The translations under genes were made by a program, and so were the position numbers. A model generated the notes under the pieces. It had not been told where the DNA came from. It made no database searches and was given only the letters and a program-made list of their open reading frames with translations. Positions 33,474 to 42,972 of a stretch of DNA of 64,000 bases are shown one piece after another. The stretch lies in the NCBI RefSeq assembly GCF_039729195.1, contig NZ_CP155796.1, positions 1,674,001 through 1,738,000 on the forward strand, written 5' to 3'. Position 1 is the first letter of the stretch. Every line of letters starts with the position of its first letter. Source of the stretch: Mycobacterium sp. DL. Lineage in GTDB: Bacteria; Actinomycetota; Actinomycetes; Mycobacteriales; Mycobacteriaceae.

Positions 33474-35864
33474 ATGACTGAGTCGACGATTCTCGACGTG
33501 CACGGATTGAACTGGGCAAGTTCGACGGCGGTGGTGGAAGCCGCTCTGCTTAGGCGTCCGGGCGTGAAGTCGGTCGAAGCGAATGCGGTAAATCAAACGG
33601 CGACAGTCGTTTACGACCCGTCGTCCACTTCGGTCACTGAACTGGCCGGGTGGATACGTGATTGCGGCTTCCACTGCGCGGGACGGTCGGTGCCAGATCA
33701 CGTCTGCGATCCGATGTCCGAGCCCCATACCGAACCAGCGGCCACCCTGCACAGGCGGCCAGCGTCGGCTCCCTCGCCGACTGCCGGGGAGGTGCATGCG
33801 CACGAGGCGGCGCCAGCACGAACCCCGCAAGAAACGATGGGTCACGGCGGCGGACATGCCGGCATGTCGATGGATCAAATGGTCCGCGATATGCGCAACC
33901 GATTTTTAGTAGCGCTGGCATTGTCGATCCCGATCATGCTGTGGTCGCCGATGGGCCGCGATATGTTCGGGTTCACCGTGCCAGCGCCGTTCGGGCTTCG
34001 CGATGACGTGTTCACACTGTTGCTGAGCCTGCCGGTGGTCTTCTACTCGGCGTGGATCTTCTTCGACGGTGCCTGGCGAGCGCTACGGGCCCGGACCCTG
34101 GACATGATGGTGCTTGTTGCCGTCGCAGTCGGCGCCGGGTGGCTTTACAGCCTCGGGGTGACGTTGACCGGCGGCGGTGAGGTGTTCTACGAGGCCGCTT
34201 CGGTGCTGACGGCGTTTGTTCTGTTGGGCCACTGGTTTGAGATGCGAGCTCGCGGGGGCGCGAACGATGCAATTCGCACCCTGCTCGAGCTGGCGCCCCC
34301 GACGGCAGTTGTGCTGCGCGACGGTGAGCCGGTGGAGATTCCCACCGCCGAGGTGGTGGTGGGTGACCTCCTACTCATCCGCCCAGGGGCCAAGATTCCC
34401 GTCGACGGCACGGTGGCCGAGGGGACGTCAGACGTCGACGAGTCGATGGTCACCGGGGAAAGCCTGCCGGTGGCAAAGGCGCCGGACGCGAAGGTGATTG
34501 GCGCCTCGATCAACACCACCGGCACGTTGCGGGTCGTGGCAACGAAGGTCGGCTCCGACACGGCGCTGGCACAGATCGTCGCGATGGTTCAGGAAGCGCA
34601 GAATTCCAAAGCTCCCGGGCAGCGCTTCGCTGACCGGGCAGCGTTCTGGTTGGTGCTGGTGGCGCTAATTGGCGGCACTGCCACCTTCCTGGTGTGGTGG
34701 GCGGTCGGTGCCGGTGTTCAGGCCGCGTTGTTGTTCGCGATCACCGTCGTGGTCATCACCTGTCCCGATGCGTTGGGGCTCGCAACTCCGACCGCCATCA
34801 TGGTCGGCACCGGGTTGGGTGCCAAACGGGGAGTGTTGTTCAAGAATGCGACCGCGTTGGAGACGTCGGCACGCATCGACACCGTTGTCATGGACAAGAC
34901 CGGCACGTTGACCAAAGGCGAGCCGGAAGTGACCGACGTCGTTGTTGACGGCATCGCAGAGGATCAACTGCTCGCGATGGTGGCAGCGGTCGAAATCGAG
35001 TCCGAGCACCCGCTGGCGGGTGCGATCGTGCGTTACGCGGCCGCGCGTGGCATCGCAGCGGCGTCACTGACTGGTTTCCGGAGCGTGCCTGGGCACGGTG
35101 CGGTCGCGACGGCTGCGGGGCGTCGCGTTGCGGTCGGTAATCGCAAGCTGATGGTCGAGGAGGACGTCGAGTTCGGTGCGTTGATGCAACGTCGCGACGA
35201 ACTGGCCGCAAGCGGACGCACGGCGGTCTTGGTGGGCGTCGATGGACGGGGAGTCGGTGTCATCGCCCTGGCGGACGCCGTGCGCGAGACCTCCGCCGAA
35301 GCGGTGTCCGCGCTGCACGACCTCGGTGTCGAGGTGGTCATGCTCAGCGGCGACAACCAAGCCACCGCCGATCGGATCGCCGCGCAACTCGGAATCGACA
35401 CGGTCATCGCCGAGGTGCTGCCCGGTGACAAGGCAGCCAAGATCGCTGAATTACAGCGACAGCGCAAAACAGTCGCCATGGTCGGTGACGGCGTCAACGA
35501 CGCACCGGCGCTGGCCCAAGCTGATCTCGGCGTGGCGATTGGTGCAGGCACCGACGTCGCCATCGAAACCGCTGATCTGGTGTTGATGCGATCAGACCCG
35601 CTCGACGTCGCGATCGCGCTGCGGATCGGACGGGGCACGCTAAGAAAGATGCGGCAGAACCTTGCGTGGGCGGTCGGTTACAACGTGATCGCGTTGCCCA
35701 TTGCGGCGGGGGTTTTCGTACCGTCGCTCGGCTTGGTGCTGCGCCCCGAGATTGCTGCTCTGTCGATGTCTGGCTCCAGCTTCATCGTGGCCGTCAATGC
35801 GTTGATGCTGAAGAGATTGAAACTCCCCGTACCGGTGTCAGCGGAGACGGTCGCCAAGTTGTGA
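33474..35864 (+). CDS. Copper-type P1B ATPase with CPD transport motif and degenerate HMA domain
   Basis: 796 residues. Residues 1-75 keep the HMA fold but lack the CxxC metal site (HGLNWASSTAVVEA). A His/Met-rich stretch (MGHGGGHAGMSMDQM, about 122-136) precedes eight membrane segments. Motifs: TGES, DKTGTLT, SEHPL and GDGVND are intact, but the transport helix has TCPDALGLATP, that is CPD instead of CPC or CPH. His-rich N-termini occur in CopB-type ATPases. Copper or silver export is likely. Preceded by the 11-bp tandem box. Confidence 0.88.
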   Translation: MTESTILDVHGLNWASSTAVVEAALLRRPGVKSVEANAVNQTATVVYDPSSTSVTELAGWIRDCGFHCAGRSVPDHVCDPMSEPHTEPAATLHRRPASAPSPTAGEVHAHEAAPARTPQETMGHGGGHAGMSMDQMVRDMRNRFLVALALSIPIMLWSPMGRDMFGFTVPAPFGLRDDVFTLLLSLPVVFYSAWIFFDGAWRALRARTLDMMVLVAVAVGAGWLYSLGVTLTGGGEVFYEAASVLTAFVLLGHWFEMRARGGANDAIRTLLELAPPTAVVLRDGEPVEIPTAEVVVGDLLLIRPGAKIPVDGTVAEGTSDVDESMVTGESLPVAKAPDAKVIGASINTTGTLRVVATKVGSDTALAQIVAMVQEAQNSKAPGQRFADRAAFWLVLVALIGGTATFLVWWAVGAGVQAALLFAITVVVITCPDALGLATPTAIMVGTGLGAKRGVLFKNATALETSARIDTVVMDKTGTLTKGEPEVTDVVVDGIAEDQLLAMVAAVEIESEHPLAGAIVRYAAARGIAAASLTGFRSVPGHGAVATAAGRRVAVGNRKLMVEEDVEFGALMQRRDELAASGRTAVLVGVDGRGVGVIALADAVRETSAEAVSALHDLGVEVVMLSGDNQATADRIAAQLGIDTVIAEVLPGDKAAKIAELQRQRKTVAMVGDGVNDAPALAQADLGVAIGAGTDVAIETADLVLMRSDPLDVAIALRIGRGTLRKMRQNLAWAVGYNVIALPIAAGVFVPSLGLVLRPEIAALSMSGSSFIVAVNALMLKRLKLPVPVSAETVAKL

Positions 35865-35869
35865 GGCTC

Positions 35870-35893
35870 CGCGTCTCGCGTTCTTGTCCTGTC
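35870..35893 (+). repeat. Recombinase-site-like motif, copy 4
   Basis: GCGTCTCGCGTTCTTGTCCTG, directly after the ATPase stop codon. Resembles the copies at 15649, 18898 and 19400. Confidence 0.4.
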
Positions 35894-35993
35894 TGGGCGA
35901 CCACCAACGCTCGATAGCCCGCAGAGGGGGTGGGCGCAGGATTGTCCATGCTTTCATCGTGTCGCCCGAGGGGGTTCAGGAGCCCGCGACCCG

Positions 35994-36015
35994 GGTCTTG
36001 AGCGAATCTTCATAG
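35994..36015 (+). promoter_or_regulatory. Tandem 11-bp response-regulator-type box, site B
   Basis: GGTCTTGAGCG then AATCTTCATAG, 59 bp before the small membrane protein that starts the multicopper oxidase operon. Confidence 0.62.
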
Positions 36016-36074
36016 AACCACCGTCTATTCGCTACTCGACCGCGCGAGTGTGGAACGTGAAGGAGGCGACCCCG

Positions 36075-36302
36075 ATGACGTGGTGGAACGAAGCCGGCAC
36101 CTACTGGGGGTGGTCTAGTTGCCTGCTGGCCATCATCATGCTGCTCGCGTTCTGGGGAGCCGTGATCGCCGCGCTGGCGGCACTGGTCGGGTCGAAAAGA
36201 CCGCAGCGCCGCCGGGACGTCGAAGCCCAATGCGACGCTCAGGTGCGCGGCCTCAGCGCCGCAGATTGCGCCTCAACGACGAAATCCAGGCGACGCCCAT
36301 GA
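36075..36302 (+). CDS. Small single-span membrane protein upstream of the multicopper oxidase
   Basis: 75 residues from ATG 36075 behind an AAGGAGG ribosome site. One membrane span (SCLLAIIMLLAFWGAVIAAL) follows a Trp-rich start (MTWWNEAGTYWGWS); the tail is basic with two Cys. It overlaps the oxidase by ATGA. A similar small gene at 49922 also follows a tandem 11-bp box, so these may be a family of accessory peptides. Confidence 0.65.
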   Translation: MTWWNEAGTYWGWSSCLLAIIMLLAFWGAVIAALAALVGSKRPQRRRDVEAQCDAQVRGLSAADCASTTKSRRRP

Positions 36303-37828
36303 ACGGTCAAAGCGTTGGCTCGACGACTTTGACGCGACGCACCTTCCTTGCGGCGACCCTCGCTGCCGGTACCGCTGCCATGGCCGCGTGCGGGAAGCCG
36401 ATGAGCGCCAGCCCGGCTACGGATCCGATCGGCGCCGCAGAAGCCGCGCGGCCCCACACTGGGCGCACCGTCGCCGCAGTGTTGAGGCCTGGGCTGGCGG
36501 ACATTGACCTGGGCGGACCCGTCGCCCGCACGCTTGCGTACAACAACAGCGTTCCCGGACCGTTGATCCGCGCCAACGTCGGCGACGAACTGGCGATCAG
36601 CGTCACCAACGGTCTGGCCCACCCGTCTTCGGTGCACTGGCACGGCCTCGCGCTGCGCAACGACATGGATGGCGCAGCGCCGGCGACCCCGAACATCGAC
36701 CCGTCATCGACTTTTACCTACCGGTTCTCTGCGCCTCATCCCGGTACCTACTGGGCCCATCCGCACACCGGCCTCGACGCCGATTGCGGGCTTTATGTGC
36801 CGGTCATCATCGACGATCCGGACGAGCCGGGACGCTACGATGCCGAGTGGATCGTGGTGCTCGATGACTGGACCGACGGAATCAGCTCCAGTCCGCAGCA
36901 GCTCTATGAAGGGCTGCGGGGGGCCGGTGGTCACTCGGGCGGGATGCCAGGGATGCCGGGCATGAGCGGAACACCTGGAATGCCAGGAGTTCCAGGTGTC
37001 GGAGGTGTGGGAACGAGCGCACTTCTCGGAGGTGACGCGGGTGACGTCAGCTACCCCTACTACTTGGCGAACGGTCGTATTCCGGCGGCGCCAACCACCT
37101 TCACCGCACGCCCTGGACAGCGGATACGGATGAGAATCATCAACGCCGCATCCGATACAGCATTCCGGGTCGCGCTGGCCGGGCATCGGATGACCGTCAC
37201 CCACACTGATGGCTTCCCTGTAACGCCAACCGATGTGGACGCGCTGCTGCTGGGCATGGGGGAGCGCTATGACGTGCTCATCACCGCCGGTGATGGCGTG
37301 TTCCCTTTGGTCGCCTCGGCCGAAGGAAAGAACGCGCTCGCGCGGGCACTACTGTCCACCGGTGTGGGTGCCGCACCCGATTCGGCATTCATGCCAGCCG
37401 AGCTGCAGCGCCGGGTAGGCACCGTCGACGTGTTCACTGCCGCGCCCGAGGCGGTCTTGGATGTCACCACGGCCGAGGCCGCGTTGTCGGCCCGGCTTTC
37501 CGGTTCCATGGCGTCCTACGCCTGGATGATCAATGGCAGACCGTTCGACGACACGGTTCCACTGACTGTCAGGCAGGGCCAGAAGGCGACGTTGACGTTC
37601 AGCAACACCACGATGATGTGGCACCCCATGCACCTGCATGGCCACACCTTTCAGGTGATCAAGCCGGACGGGACTCCGGGCCCGCGCAAGGACACCATCA
37701 TCGTCCTGCCGATGCAAAAGCTTACTGTGGCGCTCATCGCCGACAACCCCGGCGTCTGGATGATGCACTGCCACAACACCTATCACCAGGAAGCCGGCAT
37801 GATGACAACCTTGACCTACGCGCCCTAG
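36299..37828 (+). CDS. mmcO: Multicopper oxidase (MmcO/CueO type), Tat-exported lipoprotein
   Basis: 509 residues. N-terminal Tat signal (TLTRRTFLAATLAAGTAAMA) leading to a lipobox Cys (AAC-GKP). All four copper motifs are visible: HWHGLALRNDMDG, WAHPHTGLDADCG, HPMHLHGHTFQV and MMHCHNTYHQEAGMM. Between the second and third cupredoxin regions lies a Met/Gly/Pro-rich insert (GGMPGMPGMSGTPGMPG), as in CueO-like cuprous oxidases. It should oxidise Cu(I) to the less toxic Cu(II) outside the membrane. Coupled to the small membrane protein. Confidence 0.93.
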   Translation: MNGQSVGSTTLTRRTFLAATLAAGTAAMAACGKPMSASPATDPIGAAEAARPHTGRTVAAVLRPGLADIDLGGPVARTLAYNNSVPGPLIRANVGDELAISVTNGLAHPSSVHWHGLALRNDMDGAAPATPNIDPSSTFTYRFSAPHPGTYWAHPHTGLDADCGLYVPVIIDDPDEPGRYDAEWIVVLDDWTDGISSSPQQLYEGLRGAGGHSGGMPGMPGMSGTPGMPGVPGVGGVGTSALLGGDAGDVSYPYYLANGRIPAAPTTFTARPGQRIRMRIINAASDTAFRVALAGHRMTVTHTDGFPVTPTDVDALLLGMGERYDVLITAGDGVFPLVASAEGKNALARALLSTGVGAAPDSAFMPAELQRRVGTVDVFTAAPEAVLDVTTAEAALSARLSGSMASYAWMINGRPFDDTVPLTVRQGQKATLTFSNTTMMWHPMHLHGHTFQVIKPDGTPGPRKDTIIVLPMQKLTVALIADNPGVWMMHCHNTYHQEAGMMTTLTYAP

Positions 37829-37987
37829 TGCGTCGCCGCGCCATCCCATGGTCAACGGAAAGGCGGCGTGATTTCCACAGCGAGCCCAAAAGCCTTGGAA
37901 GCGCAGTGCTCTCGACTCACTGTCGGGACGATTCGCAGACCGCAAGACTGTGGCCAATCGGCCACGGGTGTGTTAGGAGGAGCGGTG

Positions 37988-38206
37988 ATGATGTTTTGGT
38001 ACGACCAGGACATGGGTTGGTGGGGATACGCGGGGATGGGCGTCGGGATGGTGTTGTTCTGGGCTTTGATCATCGTCGGCATCGTCGCCCTGATCAGATT
38101 CACCACGGGCAGCCCACAAGCGTCACGCGGTGACGGGCCCGCAGCCGAACAGCTGCTCTCAGCGAGATTTGCAGGTGGCGAGATCGACGAAACGCAGTAC
38201 CGTTAA
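37988..38206 (+). CDS. SHOCT-domain small membrane protein
   Basis: 72 residues. A Trp/Met-rich start (MMFWYDQDMGWWGYAGMG), one membrane span, then the SHOCT motif (AAEQLLSARFAGGEIDETQY). An AGGAGG ribosome site precedes the ATG; GTG at 37985 is also possible. Such proteins are regular neighbours of copper genes in actinobacteria; function unknown. Confidence 0.78.
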   Translation: MMFWYDQDMGWWGYAGMGVGMVLFWALIIVGIVALIRFTTGSPQASRGDGPAAEQLLSARFAGGEIDETQYR

Positions 38207-38321
38207 CGGTTGGCGGTACTGGGTGAGGCTATTCGCCGCTAACCGACACCAGCACCAAACCCGCGGCGGAGAAGTCTGCACCGCGGGCATACCCGCAAAG
38301 CGTGAGGTGCCCAGCCTGAGG

Positions 38322-40673
38322 TCAGGGTGCGGTGTGGGCGCTGCGGTACTTGTCGCCGGCTGGCGGCACTATCGCACCGTGGACGTCTTCTGTCTGCCCG
38401 TGAGAGACGCTGCCTTCGAACCGGCGTAGGCGCAAGCTGTTGCTTACCACGAAGACCGAGCTGAATGCCATTGCGGCACCGGCGATGAGCGGATTGAGCA
38501 GGCCCAGTGCCGCCAAGGGAAGTGCGGCGACGTTGTAGGCGAAGGCCCAGAACAGGTTTCCCTTGATGGTTTTCAGCGTTGACCGGGCCAATCGAATGGC
38601 GTCTGCAGCCGCGCGCAAATCACCGCGTACCAGCGTCAGGTCAGATGCTTCGATGGCGACGTCGGAGCCGGTGCCCATCGCCAGGCCCAGATCGGCCTGT
38701 ACCAGTGCGGCGGCATCGTTGACGCCGTCACCGACCATGGCGACGGTCTGCCCCTGCGCTTGCAAGGTCTTGATGGTGGCGACCTTGTCGGCGGGTAGGA
38801 CCTCGGCGATGACGTCGTCGGGGTCGATGCCGACCTCTGCGGCGACGGCGAGTGCGGCGCGCCGATTATCGCCGGTCAGCAGAAAGGGACGTAGCCCAAG
38901 TCGGCGGAACTGGCCGATGGCGTCCGCGGAGGTGCCCTTCACCGTGTCGGCCACGACGATCACGCCGCGCACCGCCCCGTCCCAGGCCACCCATACCGGA
39001 GTGTGGCCCTGAGACTCAGCGTGGTCGGCGGCGGAGGTGAGGTCGTGGGGGGCTGTCAGCGACCAGTCGTCGGCTAGCCAGCTGACCCGTCCAACCAGGA
39101 CCGCATGGCCGGCGACGACGCCGCTGACGCCGTAGCCGTTGTGGTTCGAGAAGTCTTCGACTGACGGCAAGGCGCCTGCGGCGGAGGCCGAAGCGGCGAT
39201 CGCCTCCGCGATTGGGTGTTGAGATGCGCTCTCCAAGGCCCCCGCGAACTTGAGGACCTCATCGGAGTTCTGGCCTGCGCCGGGGTGCACCCCGATCAGG
39301 CTCATCCGGCCGGTGGTGACGGTGCCGGTTTTGTCGAGCACGATGGTGTCGACCCGGCGGGTGGACTCGAGCACCTGCGGCCCTTTGATCAGGATGCCCA
39401 GTTGGGCGCCGCGGCCGGTGCCCACCATAAGGGCTGTGGGGGTGGCCAACCCGAGCGCGCAGGGGCAGGCGATGATCAGCACGGCGACTGCTGCGGTGAA
39501 CGCGACCGTCGCCGAATGTCCAGTGAGCAGCCAGACAGCCAGCGTGGCCACCGACAGCGCCAGAACGATGGGTACGAAGACCGCCGAGACCCGGTCGGCC
39601 AGGCGCTGTACCGATGCCTTGCCGTTCTGGGCTTCTTCCACCAGGCGCGCCATCTGCGCGAGCTGGGTGTCGGCCCCGATTCGGTTGGCGCGGACCAGTA
39701 ATCGCCCACCGGCGTTGATGGTGGCACCGGTGACGCGGTCTCCCGGGCGGACCTCGACGGGCACCGACTCCCCGGTGAGCATCGACGCGTCGACCGCCGA
39801 TGCGCCCTCGGTCACGACCCCGTCGGTGGCGATCTTCTCACCCGGGCGCACTACAAATACGTCTCCAACGCTGAGTTCGACTGTTGGGATGCGAATTTCG
39901 GTCCCGTCGCGAACGACGGCGACATCTTTGGCGCCCATGTCGAGCAGGGCTCGCAGGGCGGCGCCGGATCGTGTCTTGGCCCGCGCCTCGAAGTATCGGC
40001 CGGCCAGGATGAACACCGTGACTGCGGCGGCGACTTCCAGGTAGATGTGCTCAGTCGCGGATTCCGCGTCGGGCAGCAGACTGAAGGACATCCGCATCCC
40101 CGGCATGCCGGCGTGCCCGATGAACAACGCCCACAATGACCACAGGTATGCAGCGCTGACGCCCAGCGAGATCAAGGTGTCCATCGTGGCTGCGCGGTGG
40201 CGGGCGTTGGCCCAGGCTGCACGGTGAAACGGCAGCGCACCCCACACCACGACGGGAGACGCCAAGGTCAACGCAAGCCATTGCCAGTTGGTGAATTGCA
40301 CTGCGGGGATCATCGACATCGCGATCACGGGCACCGTCAGAACCAGGGAGATCAGCAATCGGCTCCGCAAGGCGTCGGCCTCGCCCGCTACCGGGCCGGA
40401 ATCCGCGGCTTGGGCGGCGTCGTTCAGCGCCGCGGGGGCGGTTGCGGTGTAGCCGGTCGCTTCCACCGCGGCGATCAACACCGCCGGATCAACGGAGTTC
40501 GGGTAGGCCACCTTGGCTTTTTCGGTCGCGTAGTTGACGCTGGCCTCGACCCCATCGATCTTGTTCAGTTTCTTTTCGATCCGGGCGGCACACGATGCGC
40601 AGGTCATCCCACCGATCGACAACTCGATGCTGTGGGGTTGATCGACACCGACGACCTGATTCGGCAGGCTCAT
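38322..40673 (-). CDS. copA: Copper-exporting P1B-1 ATPase with N-terminal HMA domain
   Basis: 783 residues. HMA domain with an intact metal site ([17 protein letters not shown], residues ~20-36). Transport helix [34 protein letters not shown] and GDGVND are all present, with a P1B-1 last-helix motif ([18 protein letters not shown]). This is canonical Cu(I) export. On the minus strand it lies 40 bp downstream of the copZ-like gene and belongs to the csoR-copZ-copA unit with the operators at 41.4 kb. Confidence 0.95.
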   Translation of the reverse strand: MSLPNQVVGVDQPHSIELSIGGMTCASCAARIEKKLNKIDGVEASVNYATEKAKVAYPNSVDPAVLIAAVEATGYTATAPAALNDAAQAADSGPVAGEADALRSRLLISLVLTVPVIAMSMIPAVQFTNWQWLALTLASPVVVWGALPFHRAAWANARHRAATMDTLISLGVSAAYLWSLWALFIGHAGMPGMRMSFSLLPDAESATEHIYLEVAAAVTVFILAGRYFEARAKTRSGAALRALLDMGAKDVAVVRDGTEIRIPTVELSVGDVFVVRPGEKIATDGVVTEGASAVDASMLTGESVPVEVRPGDRVTGATINAGGRLLVRANRIGADTQLAQMARLVEEAQNGKASVQRLADRVSAVFVPIVLALSVATLAVWLLTGHSATVAFTAAVAVLIIACPCALGLATPTALMVGTGRGAQLGILIKGPQVLESTRRVDTIVLDKTGTVTTGRMSLIGVHPGAGQNSDEVLKFAGALESASQHPIAEAIAASASAAGALPSVEDFSNHNGYGVSGVVAGHAVLVGRVSWLADDWSLTAPHDLTSAADHAESQGHTPVWVAWDGAVRGVIVVADTVKGTSADAIGQFRRLGLRPFLLTGDNRRAALAVAAEVGIDPDDVIAEVLPADKVATIKTLQAQGQTVAMVGDGVNDAAALVQADLGLAMGTGSDVAIEASDLTLVRGDLRAAADAIRLARSTLKTIKGNLFWAFAYNVAALPLAALGLLNPLIAGAAMAFSSVFVVSNSLRLRRFEGSVSHGQTEDVHGAIVPPAGDKYRSAHTAP

Positions 40674-40713
40674 GTTTGTTCCTTTGGGTAAGGGTTATCG
40701 CAAAGTCGAGGCG

Positions 40714-40950
40714 CTAGCGAGGTTGATCGGTGGATAGGCGGTAGTCGCCGGCCTCATCGAGTGCGGTGGTGACCTGCTCCGTGGTCAGTGGTGTGTCGCT
40801 GAAAACCGTCACGGTGGATATGCCTCCGGCAACCAGGTCGACATGAACGTCGGTGACACCGGCGAGGGCGCCGAATTCTGCGCTCACCGCGGCGACGCAG
40901 TGGCTGCAGGTCATGCCGGTGACGGCGTAGGAGTTGGTGGTCGTGCTCAT
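40714..40950 (-). CDS. copZ: CopZ-like copper chaperone
   Basis: 78 residues from ATG 40950 behind an AAGGAGA ribosome site. HMA fold with YAVTGMTCSHCVAAVSAEFG. It should pass Cu(I) to the ATPase HMA domain or to CsoR. Placed between csoR and copA on the same strand. Confidence 0.92.
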   Translation of the reverse strand: MSTTTNSYAVTGMTCSHCVAAVSAEFGALAGVTDVHVDLVAGGISTVTVFSDTPLTTEQVTTALDEAGDYRLSTDQPR

Positions 40951-41108
40951 GGCGTTCTCCTTGAGCGTTGCCGGTGGGTGTGTGTCGGAGGGTCTCGGTG
41001 CGCAGCAACTGCAGCCCGAGGAGGTGGATGGAATCAGGGGCAGGTTGGTGAGCTGTCGGGTCATGTTTGGCTACTTTCGCTTGCGGGATGGGTGGTTTCG
41101 GATTGTGC

Positions 41109-41402
41109 TCAGGAGCGGACGAGACGCGCGATTGCCGCCGAGGCCTCATCGATCTTCTGCTCGGCCATGTCGCCGCCCTGGTGGACTGCGTCGCGGACGC
41201 AATGGGACAGATGTTCATCGAGAAGCATCAACGCCACCGACTCCAGCGCTTTGGTCGCCGCAGAGATCTGGGTGAGCACATCGATGCAGTAGGCGTCCTC
41301 GTCGACCATGCGCGCAAGACCGCGGACCTGCCCCTCGATTCTGCGCAGTCGTTTGAGATGTGCGTCCTTCGAGTCTGCATACCCCGGTGTTGTCGTATCC
41401 AT
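41109..41402 (-). CDS. csoR: CsoR-family copper-sensing repressor
   Basis: 97 residues of the helical CsoR/RcnR fold. Copper ligands Cys-His-Cys are visible: Cys in DEDAYCIDVLTQI, then His and Cys in LLDEHLSHCVRDAV. This x-H-L-S-H-C spacing matches copper-type members. Two GC-rich palindromes of the CsoR type sit directly upstream (41419-41461), and a similar pair stands at 63.4 kb. Confidence 0.93.
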   Translation of the reverse strand: MDTTTPGYADSKDAHLKRLRRIEGQVRGLARMVDEDAYCIDVLTQISAATKALESVALMLLDEHLSHCVRDAVHQGGDMAEQKIDEASAAIARLVRS

Positions 41403-41418
41403 GACTCCTCCTCCGCAA

Positions 41419-41433
41419 TACCCCCGGGGGGTA
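41419..41433 (-). promoter_or_regulatory. CsoR operator, proximal copy
   Basis: TACCCCCGGGGGGTA, a near-perfect palindrome 17 bp before the csoR start. Confidence 0.82.
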
Positions 41434-41442
41434 CAGGCCTAA

Positions 41443-41461
41443 TATACCCCCAAGGGGTATC
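41443..41461 (-). promoter_or_regulatory. CsoR operator, distal copy
   Basis: TATACCCCCAAGGGGTATC, second copy, 24 bp from the first. Confidence 0.82.
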
Positions 41462-41627
41462 TTGCTGTCAAGGGACCAAAGTCACGAGAAGTGCGTCGGA
41501 TACCTCAGCTGCATAATCGGGTCGGCCCGATGTGGCGTCGACGGTGCGCAATTCGGAGCGTCGACTTGCTTCCGTGTGCGGCGCATTCAGCCTGGCGCAG
41601 GATCATCAAGCCGATCCGCCCCGTTGC

Positions 41628-42152
41628 TCATGGGTTCCCGCGTGGGCGGATCACTTGAGCCGCGCCTGATTCCATGTGGTTCCGGAGCTGCCAAATGTTG
41701 GAGTCGACCATGTAGGTGTTGATTACAGGATCCGGTGTGATCTTCAGGAAGCAGATTCGCGTTTCGCCGTTACCGTAAGACTCTTCGTAGGCCTTGAGGA
41801 TTCGGCGGCCGATCCAGAACTTGCGGAAGGTATTCCGCCCTTCATCGTCACTCCAGTCCAGGATCGTCGCTTGCCCGCTTAGCTGGAGGGTTGCTGGTGG
41901 GAGGAACCACAGGAGCCGCCTCGTCAGCGGAACCACGAGCGAGACCCGCGAATTCTGCGCGACATTGCGCGCCTTCTTTAGGTGCCGGCGGGTCATGACG
42001 AAGATAGAGATGGCGCTACCCCGCTCGGATACGCCGTAGTTGACTCCCGCTGAGTAAGGTTTGCCCTCTTCGTCGGTCGTCGAAAGCACCGCAAACGTTT
42101 GCTTCCGTAGATGGTCGAGAACCAGCTCGAAAGTCACGGGGCGGTCGTTCAT
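41628..42152 (-). CDS. Pyridoxamine 5'-phosphate oxidase-like FMN-binding split-barrel protein
   Basis: 174 residues with the split-barrel start QTFAVLSTTDEEGKPYSAGV typical of the PPOx-like/F420- or FMN-dependent group. No membrane segment. It may be a flavin-dependent reductase or a heme/flavin sensor. It follows the small-membrane-protein unit by 154 bp on the same strand and could be its last gene. Confidence 0.72.
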   Translation of the reverse strand: MNDRPVTFELVLDHLRKQTFAVLSTTDEEGKPYSAGVNYGVSERGSAISIFVMTRRHLKKARNVAQNSRVSLVVPLTRRLLWFLPPATLQLSGQATILDWSDDEGRNTFRKFWIGRRILKAYEESYGNGETRICFLKITPDPVINTYMVDSNIWQLRNHMESGAAQVIRPRGNP

Positions 42153-42306
42153 GATGACGTCGGGCGGCTCGGTGGCCGACGAAGCTCAGCGTGAATGTGC
42201 GCCGTCCGACACATGTGTTTCGGGAACCGTTGGAACGGGCCTACGGCGTGGACGCCGGGGTGCGTACACGGAGCAGGCACCTGCCAGGACCGCCCCCGAA
42301 CACAGG

Positions 42307-42714
42307 TCAAGACACCACCGCCACCAAGGTAGCCGCGATCCATAATGCCGCCGCGGCGGAGAGGGGCCACCGAAATGTGGAGTGCAGCAAGAAGTTCACT
42401 ACGGCCATGACCCCAATTGACGATGCGCCGGCGACCGCCAGCACCGCCACTGCCGACGACTCGGCGTTGGCAATGTCGGTGGCTGCCAGGTAGACGGTGA
42501 GTGTCCCGGTAGCCACTGCGTATCCGCCCAGGACGATGAACACCAGACGTAGCCACCCACGCAGGTTCGGTACGGCAGCGTCGATCTCGCCGGCGGTGTG
42601 GCGGAGATAGCGCAAGTCCTCGGGCAGTAGGGCGGGCCGGGCCAACAGAAAGAACCCCCCAATCCCGACCAGGATCGCGCCACCGACGCCGAACATCCAT
42701 GCCGCGGCGATCAT
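42307..42714 (-). CDS. Membrane protein with four predicted spans
   Basis: 135 residues, very hydrophobic, with spans near residues 5-25, 55-80, 85-105 and 115-133 and a charged loop (LPEDLRYLRHTAGEIDA). No family recognised. Its start is overlapped by the upstream 61-codon gene as TGATG. Confidence 0.6.
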   Translation of the reverse strand: MIAAAWMFGVGGAILVGIGGFFLLARPALLPEDLRYLRHTAGEIDAAVPNLRGWLRLVFIVLGGYAVATGTLTVYLAATDIANAESSAVAVLAVAGASSIGVMAVVNFLLHSTFRWPLSAAAALWIAATLVAVVS

Positions 42715-42899
42715 CAGGCTGACTTGCCGCGGGCGAGGACGAGTGATTCCACCACCAACGGCCCACCCAGCAGGTGAACCCAGGGGCGAGAGCGCCCAGA
42801 TGCTGCGGGCGAGATGACTTCTCGATACCCTCCGCCGTTAACATTGCCGCCGCGGCGGGCTCGACCAGCGGCACTTTCGGCGCCGGCGGTGTGATTCAT
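42714..42899 (-). CDS. Small hypothetical protein coupled to the downstream membrane protein
   Basis: 61 residues. A strong GGAGGAG ribosome site stands 5 bp before ATG 42899, and the stop overlaps the next start as TGATG; these two facts are the main support. The sequence is basic with no recognised domain. Confidence 0.45.
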   Translation of the reverse strand: MNHTAGAESAAGRARRGGNVNGGGYREVISPAASGRSRPWVHLLGGPLVVESLVLARGKSA

Positions 42900-42972
42900 G
42901 CCCGCTCCTCCAGTAGCCATAAGCAGGCTTGCTCGGCCAAGCCCTGCTCCTCCTGATCGGTAATGCGGAGTC

